Made by a program: the position numbers and the translations under genes. The notes under the pieces were generated by a model. It saw nothing but the letters and a program-made list of their open reading frames with translations. It was not told the DNA's origin and did no database searches. Shown in pieces: positions 17,973-28,487 of a DNA stretch of 64,000 nucleotides (its first letter is position 1; each line of letters opens with the position of its first letter). Source of the stretch: Bog-473 sp963726005 (GTDB taxonomy: Bacteria; Actinomycetota; Acidimicrobiia; Acidimicrobiales; RAAP-2); NCBI GenBank assembly GCA_963726005.1, contig CAVSAT010000020.1:232221-296220 (forward strand), written 5' to 3'.

Positions 17973-19642
17973 ATGGCACCGATGCCGCTCCCAATCCTGT
18001 TGACAGTGGATGACGACCCCGAAGTTTCCCGAGCCTTGGCCCGCGACCTGCGGCAGCAGTACGGCGAGGAGTACCGCATTCGCCGGGCCGAGTCCGGGCC
18101 GGCAGCCCTTGACGCCCTCAAGGAACTCAAGCTCCGGGACGAACGGGTCGGCTTAGTGCTGGCCGACCAGCGCATGCCGGACATGACGGGCGTCGAGTTT
18201 CTCGCCCAGGCTCGTGAGTTCTACCCCAAAGCCCGCCGGGTCCTCCTCACCGCGTACGCCGACACCGACGCAGCCATTGCGGCCATCAACCGGGCCGATG
18301 TGCAGTACTACCTGCTGAAACCATGGGACCCACCCCAGGAGAAGCTGTATCCGGTCCTCGACGACCTTCTCGAGGACTGGAAGATGCAGGATCGGATCAA
18401 GACGGACGACCGCATACGGGTCGTCGGACATCGCTGGTCGGGCCCGTCGCACGATGTAAAGGACTTCTTGACCCGCAATCAGGTGCCGTTCAGGTGGTTC
18501 GAGCTCGATCGCGACGCGGAGGCCGCGAGGCTCCTGGCCGCCAACGGAGCGGACGAGGACGACCTTCCACTCGTCATCACCGACTCGGGCCTCACGTTGC
18601 GGGCTCCCTCGACGACGGAGGTTGCCGACGCCCTCGGGCTCTCGTCGACGCCCTCGCTCCCTTTTTACGACATCATCGTGATCGGGGGCGGGCCAGCCGG
18701 CCTGGGTGCTGCCGTCTACGCCGCCTCGGAGGGTTTGCGCACCGTTCTGGTAGAGCGGGAGGCGACGGGGGGCCAGGCTGGCCAGAGCTCCAGAATCGAG
18801 AACTACCTCGGCTTCCCGTCGGGGATCCGGGGCGGAGACCTGGCGTGGAGGGCGACCACCCAGGCTCGCCGGTTCGGAGCGGAAATGCTGCTCACTTCAG
18901 AGGTGGCCACGCTGGAGGTGTGCGGATCGGCCCGGGTTGTTCGCTTGGCGAACGGCGGGGAGCTGTCGGCTCATTCAGTACTGATCACCACGGGAGTCGC
19001 GTACCGGCGCTTGGAGGCCCAGGGCGTCGACAGCTTTAGCGGACGCGGCGTCTTTTACGGGGCGGCGACGACCGAAGCGCAGTCCACCAGGGACGAGGAC
19101 GTCTACATCGTCGGTGGAGCCAACTCGGCCGGCCAGGCCGCGGTGTTCTTTGCCACCACGGCCCGCAGTGTCACGATCTTGGTACGAGGGCAGAGCCTGG
19201 AGCGCTCGATGTCACGTTACCTCGTCGAGCAGATCGCCGAACTTCCGAACGTGCATGTTCGAACCTGTGCCGAAGTGGTGGGAGCAAGTGGGAGCGACCA
19301 CCTCGAACGGTTGAGGATCGCTGACCTGACGGCTGGTACCGAAGAGGAGATCGAGGCCTCGTGGCTGTTTGTTTTCATTGGCGCCGCGCCCTGTACGGAT
19401 TGGCTCGGCAAAGAAGTGCTCCGTGATGAAAACGGGTTCGTCCTGACCGGGCCGGACCTGCTCACCGATGGGCAGCTCCCGGCAGACTGGCCGCTCGAAC
19501 GCCATCCTTATTTCCTGGAGACAAGCGTCCCCGGGGTTTTCGCGGCGGGCGACGTGCGAGGTCAATCGGTCAAGCGGGTGGCGTCGGCCGTTGGCGAGGG
19601 CGCCATGGCGGTGACGCTCGTGCATCGCTACCTGGAGCTCTT

Positions 19643-19646
<4 letters not shown>
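17973..19646 (+). CDS. receiver domain + thioredoxin-like + thioredoxin-reductase-like fusion
   Basis: 557 residues in three parts. Residues 1-125 are a response-regulator receiver (LLTVDDDPEVSRAL, LVLADQRMPDMTG with the phospho-Asp, LLTAYAD, LLKPWD). Residues 130-205 resemble a glutaredoxin fold without a CxxC. From about 215 there is an FAD/NAD(P)H module: DIIVIGGGPAGLGAAVYAAS, GGQAGQSSRIENYLGFP, DVYIVGGANSAGQAAVFFA, and VPGVFAAGDVRGQSVKRVAS. The redox CxxC of thioredoxin reductase is replaced by VFYGAATTEAQ, so it cannot be an ordinary thioredoxin reductase. It overlaps the kinase gene by four bases and must be its partner, apparently putting a flavoenzyme under phosphorelay control. Confidence 0.88.
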
Positions 19647-21085
<1,439 letters not shown>

Positions 21086-21090
21086 TCACC

Positions 21091-21111
21091 CCGACGAGCA
21101 CCCCTCGTCGG
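21091..21111 (+). terminator. hairpin after the kinase gene
   Basis: CCGACGAG and CTCGTCGG form a perfect eight-base stem around a CACCC loop, six bases after the kinase stop. There is no T-run, as is common for actinobacterial terminators. Confidence 0.6.
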
Positions 21112-21346
21112 CTTGCCGCCCATCTCGTGATCGCTGGCAGGGTTTCGATCCAGAATTCGAGGACGATCCTGTCGAATTGCCCCGGGCAGCTCTTGGCTCG
21201 ACCCTCAATGTGCCAGAACGACTGAGGGTCCGGCGCAGCCTCTACTCGTTCGCCGAACTCCAAGAGGTCTGTGTCCGTTTGCAGACGGAGGACTGGGATC
21301 TGGAGCTCCCAGACCCCGTCCTTCAGCTTGCGTTTCAACTGCTTGG

Positions 21347-21393
21347 TGGCGGGGGGAGGATTTGAACCTCCGACCTTCGGGTTATGAGACCTA
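21347..21393 (-). repeat. tRNA-Met 3' half, attachment-site-like (site A)
   Basis: Read on the minus strand this is the anticodon loop CTCATAA, then CCCGAAGGTC, the T arm GGAGG-TTCAAAT-CCTCC, and the acceptor 3' strand CCCCGCC. The 5' half of a tRNA is not found beyond 21393, where no acceptor strand GGCGGGG and no normal D arm can be made. Copies of the same core lie at 44334 and 61473 in the same orientation. A second conserved block, GGATTTTCGTGGGAT (21521-21535), sits 174 bases away, matching site C. Confidence 0.75.
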
Positions 21394-21835
21394 TTCGTTC
21401 CGTCCAACTGGACTCCACGGACTGATCGAGTTTGACCGATTCAGCTGTCTACCTGAGATGATGCGACTCCACCCACGCTGAGCAGGGAGCCGGCTCCTGA
21501 CAGAGGATCCTGAATGCGTGGGATTTTCGTGGGATCCCACCGACCTTCGGGCAAACTTCGGGTCCATTTTTCCGAGTGGTCCCACTGGGACTCCCCTGTC
21601 CGCCGGAACCAAGTTCGACTCCGGCCTGTAGTCCCATCGAGCCCTGGCCTTGAAGGGGCCTTCGGAGCGTCCGCGCTGCCATTTGGCGGTGGTGGGGTCG
21701 TCACCTTCGACGTTGAGCCGATAACCCGATCCGAACTGCTGCCCTCACCATGTCGGACGGAGCCTCCAGACTCGCCCCAGCAGCGTAGTCGCAGGCCAAC
21801 GGTCATTATCCAGTGGCTCCTCGCAGAACGATCCG
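21394..21835. other. about 440 bases beside site A, no gene
   Basis: Contains attachment-arm-like sequence shared with site C (GAGTTTGACCGATTCAGCT..., CACGCTGAGCAGG, and GGATTTTCGTGGGAT at 21521-21535, part of the inverted pair GTGGGATTTTCGTGGGATCCCAC). Long frames exist on the minus strand but resemble no family. The position is where an integrase gene would be expected; none is recognisable. Confidence 0.4.
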
Positions 21836-22848
21836 ATGATACAACCTCATATCGGGGCGCCGGGAAGCCTGGTCGGCACCACGCTTGCGTTCCTCGTGCC
21901 CTCGAAGCCATCCCTATGGCTCGACCTCGTCGGGCTGATCGGGAGCCTCGCTGTGCTCGCCGTCAGCGGGGATCAGTTCGTGATCGCCCTGGCACGAATC
22001 TCTGCCTCGGTACGTGTCCGCCCGACGGTCGCCGCCGCCCTGGTCGGCGGCCTCGGCACCAGCATCGCTGAGCTCATTGTGGCGGGTATCGCCGCGGCCA
22101 AGTCGCCCTCTCTAGCCATTGGGAGCCTGGTGGGGTCGATCGTTGCCAACGTCTGTCTGGCTTGGCGGTGGCGGCACTGATCACCCCCTTGAAAGTCGAC
22201 TCTGCGACCGTGCGGAGGGAGGCGCCGATCAGCGTTGCGTCGGTCGTGTTGTTCGCCATCCTCGCCGTCGGGGGTATCACCGCGGTGAAGGGCCTCATCA
22301 TGCTTGTTGCGCTCGGCGCCGCTGTTGCGGTGTTGCTGTTCGGACAGGGACACCGAAGCGGAGATCCGCTCGGATCTGAGATGGCCGAGTTCGCTTCCAC
22401 TAGGACATCACGCTCGTCTGTCGAACCGATTCGCGCGATCGCCATGCTCGTCTTCATGCTCGGCGGCGCAGAGGTGATGGTGACCTCCTCGCTCGGCGTG
22501 GCGAGACATCTCGGGTTCTCCGCCGGGTTAGCAGGGCTCACTCTGGTCGGCATCGGCACCTCAGCACCGCTCATCGCCGCGTCGATCCAGGCAGCGCGCA
22601 AACGTGAGCACGACCTCGTGGTCGGGAACGTACTCGGCGGCAACCTTTTCATCGCCCTCGGTGGCGGGGCCGTCGTCGGTTTCCTCGCCTCGGGCAAGGT
22701 GCACGTCGGCGGCGTGGCGCTCGTGCTCATGGTCGTGGTCGTGGTCGCGTCGTGGCTCGCCATGGCGAAAGGGGCGACGCTTCGACGCTCGGAAGCGGTC
22801 GCCCGGGTGCTCGCGTATGCGGCTTGCCTTCCTTTTGTCAATCGCTGA
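21836..22848 (+). pseudogene. calcium/sodium antiporter (CaCA family), one frameshift
   Basis: The first frame encodes N-terminal membrane helices and alpha-1 repeat GGLGTSIAELIVAGIAAAKS, and ends at VGSIVANVCLA before a stop at 22180. The second frame resumes as LAVAALITPLKVDSATVRRE and includes the alpha-2 repeat VGIGTSAPLIAASIQAARK and NVLGGNLFIALG. Loss of one base near 22161 explains the break. The ion-binding Glu of the alpha-2 repeat (normally GTS-x-PEL) is not present in SAPLIAAS, so the protein may have been altered even before the frameshift. Ten or so hydrophobic segments fit the family. Confidence 0.75.
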
Positions 22849-22939
22849 GCCTCCGGTCGAAGAAAGACAGTCAGACGCAGACTCCAGGCGGTCGACTTGC
22901 AGGAGGTTGAGGACGATCGCTCTTTTTCGCCGTGACTTC

Positions 22940-23206
22940 TCAAAAGTCGATCTGGAGGATGTCGACTCCCGACACATCGACCCAAACATGTCCAGCGTCG
23001 TCGCGGACGATACGGACCTGGACCTTCTCACAGTTGGAACATCGGGCCACTATGCCCGGGGCGTTGACAAAAACAAGCCAGTCGGCCATCGGTGCACGGT
23101 TGCCGCAGCCCGCGCACGTCGCGATCGCGGCCGTAGCCTCGAACGAGAACACTTCACGGAGAGCCCCAGCCAGTACATTTCCATCGAGCATCGAGTCCGG
23201 CGTCAT
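22940..23206 (-). CDS. DUF6510-type small zinc-ribbon protein
   Basis: 88 residues starting MTPDSMLDGNVLAGALREVF with two cysteine pairs (CAGC at about 33-36 and CSNC at about 58-61), which should bind one zinc. This small protein typically accompanies a molybdopterin oxidoreductase and a ferredoxin reductase in actinobacteria, and does so here: its ATG overlaps the stop of the reductase by four bases. Function unknown; a redox or assembly helper is a guess. Confidence 0.75.
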   Translation of the reverse strand: MTPDSMLDGNVLAGALREVFSFEATAAIATCAGCGNRAPMADWLVFVNAPGIVARCSNCEKVQVRIVRDDAGHVWVDVSGVDILQIDF

Positions 23207-23961
23207 GCGTCTCCTCCGGAGGGTCCGAACCGCTCTGTCTTCACGCGCCCCGCCCCATAGCCGACGAGAACCAGGCCCTTCGACACCACCTCGACGAACG
23301 GGGTGGGCCCGCAAACGAAAGCCGGGCTGGTCCCTCGCTCGGCGTAGCTGACGTCGGCGAGCATCTGGGCGTCGACGCGACGCCGGAACCCGCTCCATTG
23401 CGCTGACACCGTCCGGGTCAGCGTGTAGAGGACCTCGAAGCCGTCGCCGGCCGCTGCCATCGCATCCAACTCTCCCCGGTAGAGAAGATCATCGGCGGAA
23501 CGAGCGGAGTAGAGAAGTCGCATGCGGGTGCGAAGTCCGCGTCGGGCGCGGTGACGCGCCATCGACATGAGCGGGACCACGCCGGAGCCGCCGCCGACCA
23601 GGAGCACGGCGGCCGGTTCGGAGTCGTCCCAGACGAAGTAGCCGCCCACCGGACCTCTCAGTTCAAAGCTGTCGCCAGTTCGTGCCTCGTCCGTCATCCA
23701 CGGCGACACCTCGCCGTCGTCGATCCGCTCGACGGTGAGCGCAAGGACGGGATCATCCGGTGCCGATGCGATCGAATAACTGCGCTCGGCTTGGTACCCA
23801 TCATCTGCGGTCAGGCGCACGTCGACGTGTTGTCCCGGCCGATGCCCTTGCCAATCCTCGACTTGGAGCACGAGCGTGGTCGCCCCCGCATTCTCGGGAA
23901 TGACGTCCCGGACGGTGGCCGCCAGCCAGCTCAGTCGCCCCAGTACCGCTGTTCCCGCCAC
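23203..23961 (-). CDS. FAD/NAD(P)-binding ferredoxin-reductase-type protein
   Basis: 252 residues of the ferredoxin-NADP reductase fold: FAD-binding RSYSIASAPDDPV preceded by GQHVDVRL, NAD-binding LLVGGGSGVVPLMSMARHRA, and AFVCGPTPFVEVV near the end. No iron-sulfur domain is attached. The GTG at 23961 is chosen because it opens VAGTAVLGRLSWLAATV inside the last codons of the molybdoenzyme, in another frame. It should pass electrons between NAD(P)H and the molybdopterin partner upstream, as in the usual three-gene set. Confidence 0.8.
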   Translation of the reverse strand: MAGTAVLGRLSWLAATVRDVIPENAGATTLVLQVEDWQGHRPGQHVDVRLTADDGYQAERSYSIASAPDDPVLALTVERIDDGEVSPWMTDEARTGDSFELRGPVGGYFVWDDSEPAAVLLVGGGSGVVPLMSMARHRARRGLRTRMRLLYSARSADDLLYRGELDAMAAAGDGFEVLYTLTRTVSAQWSGFRRRVDAQMLADVSYAERGTSPAFVCGPTPFVEVVSKGLVLVGYGAGRVKTERFGPSGGDA

Positions 23962-24559
23962 GGATCCCCAGTAATTGTTGTAGCCGAGCCGTTCCCAGAA
24001 GCCGGGCTCGTCGTTCTGCTGGAATTGCAACCCGCGGACCCACTTGGCGCTCTTCCAGAAGTACAGATGGGGCACCAGCATGCCGCGCCGGACCACCGTG
24101 CTCAGGTGCCAGCTCACGGCCGCCGTAACTCGTAGCGATCCATGCTTTGCCGCCGGTGATGTCTGCCACGGGCAAGTTCGTCGTGTACTCGCCGTCGGCG
24201 AACACCATCGCATAGGCCGCATCGAACGCCGAGCCCTCGAGGAGTACATCGAGGCTCACCCCCTGCCACATCGTGTCGAGCTTGGTCCACTTTGTCACGC
24301 AGTGGATGTCGCACCTGACGGTCTCCGTCGGCAAGGACCGAAACTGCTCCCAATTCCAGCGCCCGACCGTGCTCCCGTCCACGCCTAGAACGCGGAAGTC
24401 CCATTGGTCCATCGGGATCCGAGGCGTCGGACCAGCGGATAGGACCGGAAAATCCCTGACCAGGTACTGGCCGGGTGGCAGACGATCAGCCTGACCGCGG
24501 TCGCGGGTCCGCCCCCGGAATCCCCGCGTGACCCGCTTCACCCCACCGGCGCCGCTCAT
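23931..24559 (-). pseudogene. sulfite-oxidase-family molybdopterin oxidoreductase, two frameshifts
   Basis: The start at 24559 has GGAGGGCCG before ATG. The first frame reads MSGAGGVKRVTRGFRG, then WDFRVLGVDGSTVGRWNWEQF and the molybdenum-ligand Cys in VRCDIHCVTKWTKLDTMWQG, to APEHGGPAR. Near 24085 one extra base shifts the reading to MLVPHLYFWKSAKWVRGLQ and FWERLGYNNYWG. Near 23965 two bases are missing, after which WREQRYWGD and TGA at 23931-23933 follow. Repairing both gives exactly 210 codons, normal for these soluble enzymes. Two independent indels argue for either a real pseudogene or locally poor sequence. Confidence 0.75.
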
Positions 24560-24672
24560 CGGCCCTCCTTCTTGTGCCTGCTGCACTCGGAGCACCGCCA
24601 ATCTAGCGAAGCGCGACGAGCGAAGCGCCGTGAGCGGTCAGGGCTCACAGTCGGTTCCGACCGGTCCGCAGC

Positions 24673-25827
24673 TCAGTCGGGAAGAGGCGACGACCGGGCG
24701 TCGGTGCGGGTCCGGTGCAGGTCGTGATCCCCGACGGGTGGCATTCCGCCCCACGGGGCCGCCGGCAGCGCGAAGCAGATCCGGGTGCCGCCGCGAGTTG
24801 GCGTCTCGGCCCAGATGCGGCCGTTCTGCGCGTCGATCAAGCCCCGGGCGATCGCCAGGCCTAGCCCTGCCCCGCCGATGGAGGGCGCCCGTGCGGGGTC
24901 GCCTCTCCAGAACGGCTCGAAGATTCGTTCCCGCTCCCCGTCGGCGACGCCGGCGCCCGAATCCTCGAGCGAGACGAAGACGGCCCCGGCCCCACTTGTC
25001 ACCGACGCTGTCACCACGCCGCCAGACGGAGTGTGGCGGAGAGCGTTCGTCACGATGTTCGTGAGGACCCGCTCCACCTTGTCCGGGGCGCACAGGGCCC
25101 AAGCGTGCTCATCCCGCACGACGGTGCGCACCCGGACGCCGAGGGCTCTCGCCTCGAGCTCGTAGTGTTGGAGGAAACCCTCTACCAGGACACCGAGCTC
25201 CACAGGCTCGACTGCCAGGGTGATGGCCCCGGAGTCGATGCAGGCCATTTCGAAGAGGTCGTCCACAAGAGTGCTCAGGAGACGGACCTGCCCGTGCAGC
25301 GTCTCGAGGTAGTGGTGGGGCTCGACGACGCCGTCCTCCATTGCCTCGAGCATCGCTTGGAGCGAGGTAATCGGGGCGCGAAGGTCGTGGCTGGCCCAGG
25401 CGACCAACTCGCGCCGAGTGTCGAACACCTCCTCGACATGCCCAGCCATGGCGTTGAAGGAGGCCGCCAGCTCCGCAACCTCCGTCGGCCCCGACTCGGG
25501 AGCCCGGGCGGCGAGGTCCCCGGAGGCGAGCTCGTGGGAGGCGTCCCGCACCCTCTCAAGGTGGAACACGATGTTGCGGGTGAGGAGGATCGCGCCGACG
25601 ATACTGGTGGCGGCCGCGGCCGCCGAGACCAACAACACCCCAGCCTGCGCGCCCATGTGGAACACCTCAAGCCCGGACAACATCACGGACGCGAGCGGCA
25701 GCGCCACGGCCAACAAGGCGAGACCCGTCAGCTGCAGCCGGACAGAGGGCAGCCTGCAGAGCAGCACCGCGAGCGCCACTCCGACCACCAGCGTGGCACC
25801 GCCGACGATGAGAGCTTCGGCGATCAC
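24673..25827 (-). CDS. membrane sensor histidine kinase
   Basis: 384 residues. At least two membrane segments lie in the first 90 residues (LIVGGATLVVGVALAVLLC, AGVLLVSAAAAATSIVGAIL), then a HAMP linker, the acceptor box WASHDLRAPITSLQAMLEAM, and the ATPase domain with RVLTNIVTNALRHTPSGG, EDSGAGVADGERERIFEPF and GAGLGLAIARGLIDAQNG. There is almost no extracytoplasmic loop, so it may sense within the membrane. The GTG overlaps the response-regulator stop (GTGA), so the two are co-translated. Confidence 0.9.
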   Translation of the reverse strand: MIAEALIVGGATLVVGVALAVLLCRLPSVRLQLTGLALLAVALPLASVMLSGLEVFHMGAQAGVLLVSAAAAATSIVGAILLTRNIVFHLERVRDASHELASGDLAARAPESGPTEVAELAASFNAMAGHVEEVFDTRRELVAWASHDLRAPITSLQAMLEAMEDGVVEPHHYLETLHGQVRLLSTLVDDLFEMACIDSGAITLAVEPVELGVLVEGFLQHYELEARALGVRVRTVVRDEHAWALCAPDKVERVLTNIVTNALRHTPSGGVVTASVTSGAGAVFVSLEDSGAGVADGERERIFEPFWRGDPARAPSIGGAGLGLAIARGLIDAQNGRIWAETPTRGGTRICFALPAAPWGGMPPVGDHDLHRTRTDARSSPLPD

Positions 25828-26519
25828 GGCGTGAACCGGTAGCCCACGCCCCACACGGTGCTGATGCGCCTCGGATCCGAGGGGTCGTCCTCGACCTTCT
25901 CGCGCAGGCGGCGAACGTGGACCGTGACGGTGGCGGTACCGGCGTCGAGCGCCGCCTCGTATCCCCAGACCTGGGCCAGCAGCTGTTCCCGCGAGAACGC
26001 AACATGCGGATGGCTCGCCAGGCACCACAACAGGTCGAACTCGGTGGCGGTGAGGCCGACGTCACTCTCTCCGAGCAGGACTTCGCGCCGGTCCGCGTCG
26101 ATGGAGAGCCCACCGGCCTCGATGTGCCGGACGACCGGCTTCTCGGTCGACGCAACGCGCCGGAGGATCGACTTGACCCGGATCACCAGCTCCCGCGGCG
26201 AAAACGGCTTGACGACGTAGTCGTCGGCTCCGAGCTCGAGCCCGGTGATGCGATCGGACTCCTCGCCCCGGGCCGTGAGCAGGAGGACGGGAAGATCCCC
26301 GTTGGACCGGATCCAGCGGCACAGGTCCAGCCCGTTGAACTCGGGGATCATGACGTCGAGGACGACCAAATCCGGGCGATCAGCCTGAATCAACTGGCGC
26401 GCCCTGACGCCATCAGCCGCTTCGAGGGTCTCGAAACCGTCATGGCGGAGGTACCGGACGACGACGTCGCGTACCACGCTCTCGTCGTCAACCACCAGAA
26501 CCAGTGGCGGGCTGTCCAT
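25824..26519 (-). CDS. OmpR/PhoB-type response regulator
   Basis: 231 residues. The receiver (VLVVDDESVVRDVVVRYLR, LVVLDVMIPEFNG with the phospho-Asp, LLLTARGEESD, DDYVVKPFSPREL) is followed by a winged-helix DNA-binding domain (VGLTATEFDLLWCLASHPH, TVTVHVRRLREKVEDDPSD, TVWGVGYRF). The ATG at 26519 opens directly at the receiver; upstream in-frame ATGs would add an unlikely N-terminus. It is divergent from the membrane molybdoenzyme at 26722, which it may regulate from the shared 200-base region. Confidence 0.88.
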   Translation of the reverse strand: MDSPPLVLVVDDESVVRDVVVRYLRHDGFETLEAADGVRARQLIQADRPDLVVLDVMIPEFNGLDLCRWIRSNGDLPVLLLTARGEESDRITGLELGADDYVVKPFSPRELVIRVKSILRRVASTEKPVVRHIEAGGLSIDADRREVLLGESDVGLTATEFDLLWCLASHPHVAFSREQLLAQVWGYEAALDAGTATVTVHVRRLREKVEDDPSDPRRISTVWGVGYRFTP

Positions 26520-26611
26520 TTCGCGGAGCGACCCGGGGACTTCCGGGCCCGGTGCCAGCGCCATCTCCAAGACCGTAGCGACTCCCGGGCCGCAAGGACC
26601 GTCGGCCGCGG

Positions 26612-26676
26612 TTACAAAACCCTTACGCCGCCTCGAGCTCGTCGCTGGGCTCGTTCGAAGTTGCCGATTTGTAAGG
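26612..26676. promoter_or_regulatory. possible response-regulator sites in divergent region
   Basis: TTAC-N7-TTAC within GGTTACAAAACCCTTACG gives an 11-base-spaced direct repeat of the kind bound by OmpR-type dimers, and TTTGTAAGG at 26668-26676 is its inverse. They stand in a GC-rich setting between the response regulator and the molybdoenzyme. The role is inferred from position and spacing. Confidence 0.35.
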
Positions 26677-26721
26677 ACAACCCATGTCCCAACCACCGCG
26701 CCGGCGGTAGGTTGAGCCGGC

Positions 26722-27993
26722 GTGGTCGACACTCCCAAGTCGCTACCAGATGTGGTCCGGACCACCATGGAAACCGCCCGGGGCAAGGCCGAGGACACCT
26801 CGGCGGCGCTCTCGCGGCGCGTGACCAGCCCGCTGCATAGCACGTGGCTGGGCGCCGTCCTCGGGATCCTGCTCGGCGTGACGTTCACCGTGTGCTTCGT
26901 GACCGGACTGGTCGACTACCTGTCCCAGCACCCGACGGGATGGTTCCGCCTGCCAGCCCATCCGGCCGACTTGTACCGGGTCAACGAGGGACTACACGTC
27001 TTCACCGGCATCGCCACCATCCCTCTTTTGCTCGCCAAACTCTGGGTGGTGTGGCCGGAACTGCTCGAGTGGCCCCCGATCAACAACGTGCTCCATGCCT
27101 TGGAGCGACTGAGCCTGATCCCTCTGGTTGGCGGATCCCTCTTCCTCCTCTTTACGGGTGTCTTGAACATTGACTACTGGTACAGCCCAATGGGATTCAG
27201 CTTTACGAGCGCGCACTTCTGGACGGCGTGGCTGGTTGTTGGCGCCCTCGTGATCCACGTCGGGGCAAAGGCAGCAACGGTGCGCACGGAGCTCGGTTCC
27301 GGCCGACGCCCCCTGCCTACGGAGGAGGAAGTGGCCGCGGCCACGCGCGCCGCGGTTCTCCCGGGAGACGCTCCTGGGGACTCCCAACCCGGAGGGCTCG
27401 GACGCCGCGGCTTTCTCGGCGCGGTCCTGGGCACGGCGGGACTACTGGTGGTGGTCGCCGTTGGCGAGACCATCGCTCCCCTGCGCCGGCTCGCCGTGCT
27501 CGCCCCACGCAACCCGACCGTCGGCCCGCAGAACGTGCCGGTCAATCAGACCGCCCTCCAGGCCGGCGTCGTCGGGGCGGCCGCCGACGCCGGGTACCGC
27601 CTGACTGTCACCGGCCGCTGCCGCCGTCCGCTCTCGCTCTCGGTCGCCGAGCTGCAGGCGCTCCCCCAACGCGTCTCTGCCCTCCCGATCACCTGCGTCG
27701 AGGGCTGGAGCGCCGACGCCGTGTGGCGCGGCATCCCTCTCGGATCGCTGCTCGCGCTCGCCGAGGCGCCGCGGGGCGCAACAGTGCGGGTGGAGTCACT
27801 GGAGGACCAGCACCGCCTCTACTCGTCATCGGTGGTGGACGGCGAGCATGCCGACGACCCCGACACGCTGCTGGCCCTCGAGTTGAACGGAGAGACGCTC
27901 GACGCCGACCATGGATACCCGGTCCGCCTGATTGCACCGGACCGGCCGGGCGTGCTCCAGACCAAATGGATTTCGAAGGTGGTCGTCTTGTGA
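26722..27993 (+). CDS. membrane-anchored molybdopterin oxidoreductase (sulfite oxidase fold)
   Basis: 423 residues. The N-terminal 180 residues form four membrane helices (VLGILLGVTFTVCFVTGLVD, HVFTGIATIPLLLAKLWVVW, LIPLVGGSLFLLFTGVLNI, WLVVGALVIHVGAKAA) with His residues placed like a b-type heme cytochrome. A twin-Arg-like RRGFLGAVLGTAG segment and a fifth hydrophobic stretch follow, then the molybdopterin domain with the Mo-ligand Cys in LPITCVEGWSADAVWRGIPL. The likely topology puts the Mo domain outside. It begins an operon with the membrane protein at 27990. The substrate is unknown. Confidence 0.85.
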   Translation: MVDTPKSLPDVVRTTMETARGKAEDTSAALSRRVTSPLHSTWLGAVLGILLGVTFTVCFVTGLVDYLSQHPTGWFRLPAHPADLYRVNEGLHVFTGIATIPLLLAKLWVVWPELLEWPPINNVLHALERLSLIPLVGGSLFLLFTGVLNIDYWYSPMGFSFTSAHFWTAWLVVGALVIHVGAKAATVRTELGSGRRPLPTEEEVAAATRAAVLPGDAPGDSQPGGLGRRGFLGAVLGTAGLLVVVAVGETIAPLRRLAVLAPRNPTVGPQNVPVNQTALQAGVVGAAADAGYRLTVTGRCRRPLSLSVAELQALPQRVSALPITCVEGWSADAVWRGIPLGSLLALAEAPRGATVRVESLEDQHRLYSSSVVDGEHADDPDTLLALELNGETLDADHGYPVRLIAPDRPGVLQTKWISKVVVL

Positions 27994-28487
27994 CGGACGA
28001 GCCGGTGGAGTCCGCGTCGGGGGCGGCACAGCGGCCGGAGTCCGCCGTGGCGCCGCGGCGCCGCCCGCAGCCGGCGCAGGTGGCAAGCCTGATCGTGGGG
28101 TGGGCAGTGATCGTCTTCGCGCTCAACGGCATGATCTCGGAGCCGGCATCTGACCCGCCGAATCTCTTCCGCCTCCTCATCGGCCTCAACGTCGTCAACG
28201 ATGCGTTCGTGATCCCGATCGTCCTGGCCATCTCACTGCTGGTCCGGCGGGTCCTGCCCCGGTGGGCCGTCCTGCCCGCTCAGGTCGGGCTCTTCGCCTC
28301 GGCGGTCGTCGTGCTCTACGCCTACCCGCTGCTCGGTGGATGGGCCCACACCGCCCGGGCGGGACCGTCCCGCTTGCCCCACGACTACGCCTACAGCCTG
28401 TTGTGGGTCCTGGGCGCCATCTGGCTCGTCTGCGCGCTCCTGGCCGTGGCGGCCCGGCGGTGGCGACGTCGCCCCGCGGGCTCCTGA
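27990..28487 (+). CDS. membrane protein, four helices, unknown function
   Basis: 165 residues: a Pro/Arg-rich cytosolic N-terminus, then LIVGWAVIVFALNGMI, NAFVIPIVLAISLLV-type and VGLFASAVVVLYAYPLL helices and a last LWVLGAIWLVCALLAVAARR. The GTG overlaps the stop of the molybdoenzyme (GTGA), so it is probably a subunit or partner of it. I do not recognise the family. Confidence 0.7.
   Translation: MTDEPVESASGAAQRPESAVAPRRRPQPAQVASLIVGWAVIVFALNGMISEPASDPPNLFRLLIGLNVVNDAFVIPIVLAISLLVRRVLPRWAVLPAQVGLFASAVVVLYAYPLLGGWAHTARAGPSRLPHDYAYSLLWVLGAIWLVCALLAVAARRWRRRPAGS

Noticed and set aside
21394..21835. Integrase gene beside site A
   Set aside because: Expected by position but no R...HxxR...Y tyrosine-recombinase or serine-recombinase motif is found on either strand.
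27228..27989. Long plus-strand Arg/Gly/Pro-rich frame upstream of the membrane protein at 27990
   Set aside because: It overlaps the molybdoenzyme in another frame; only the part from the GTG at 27990 has membrane helices and sensible composition.
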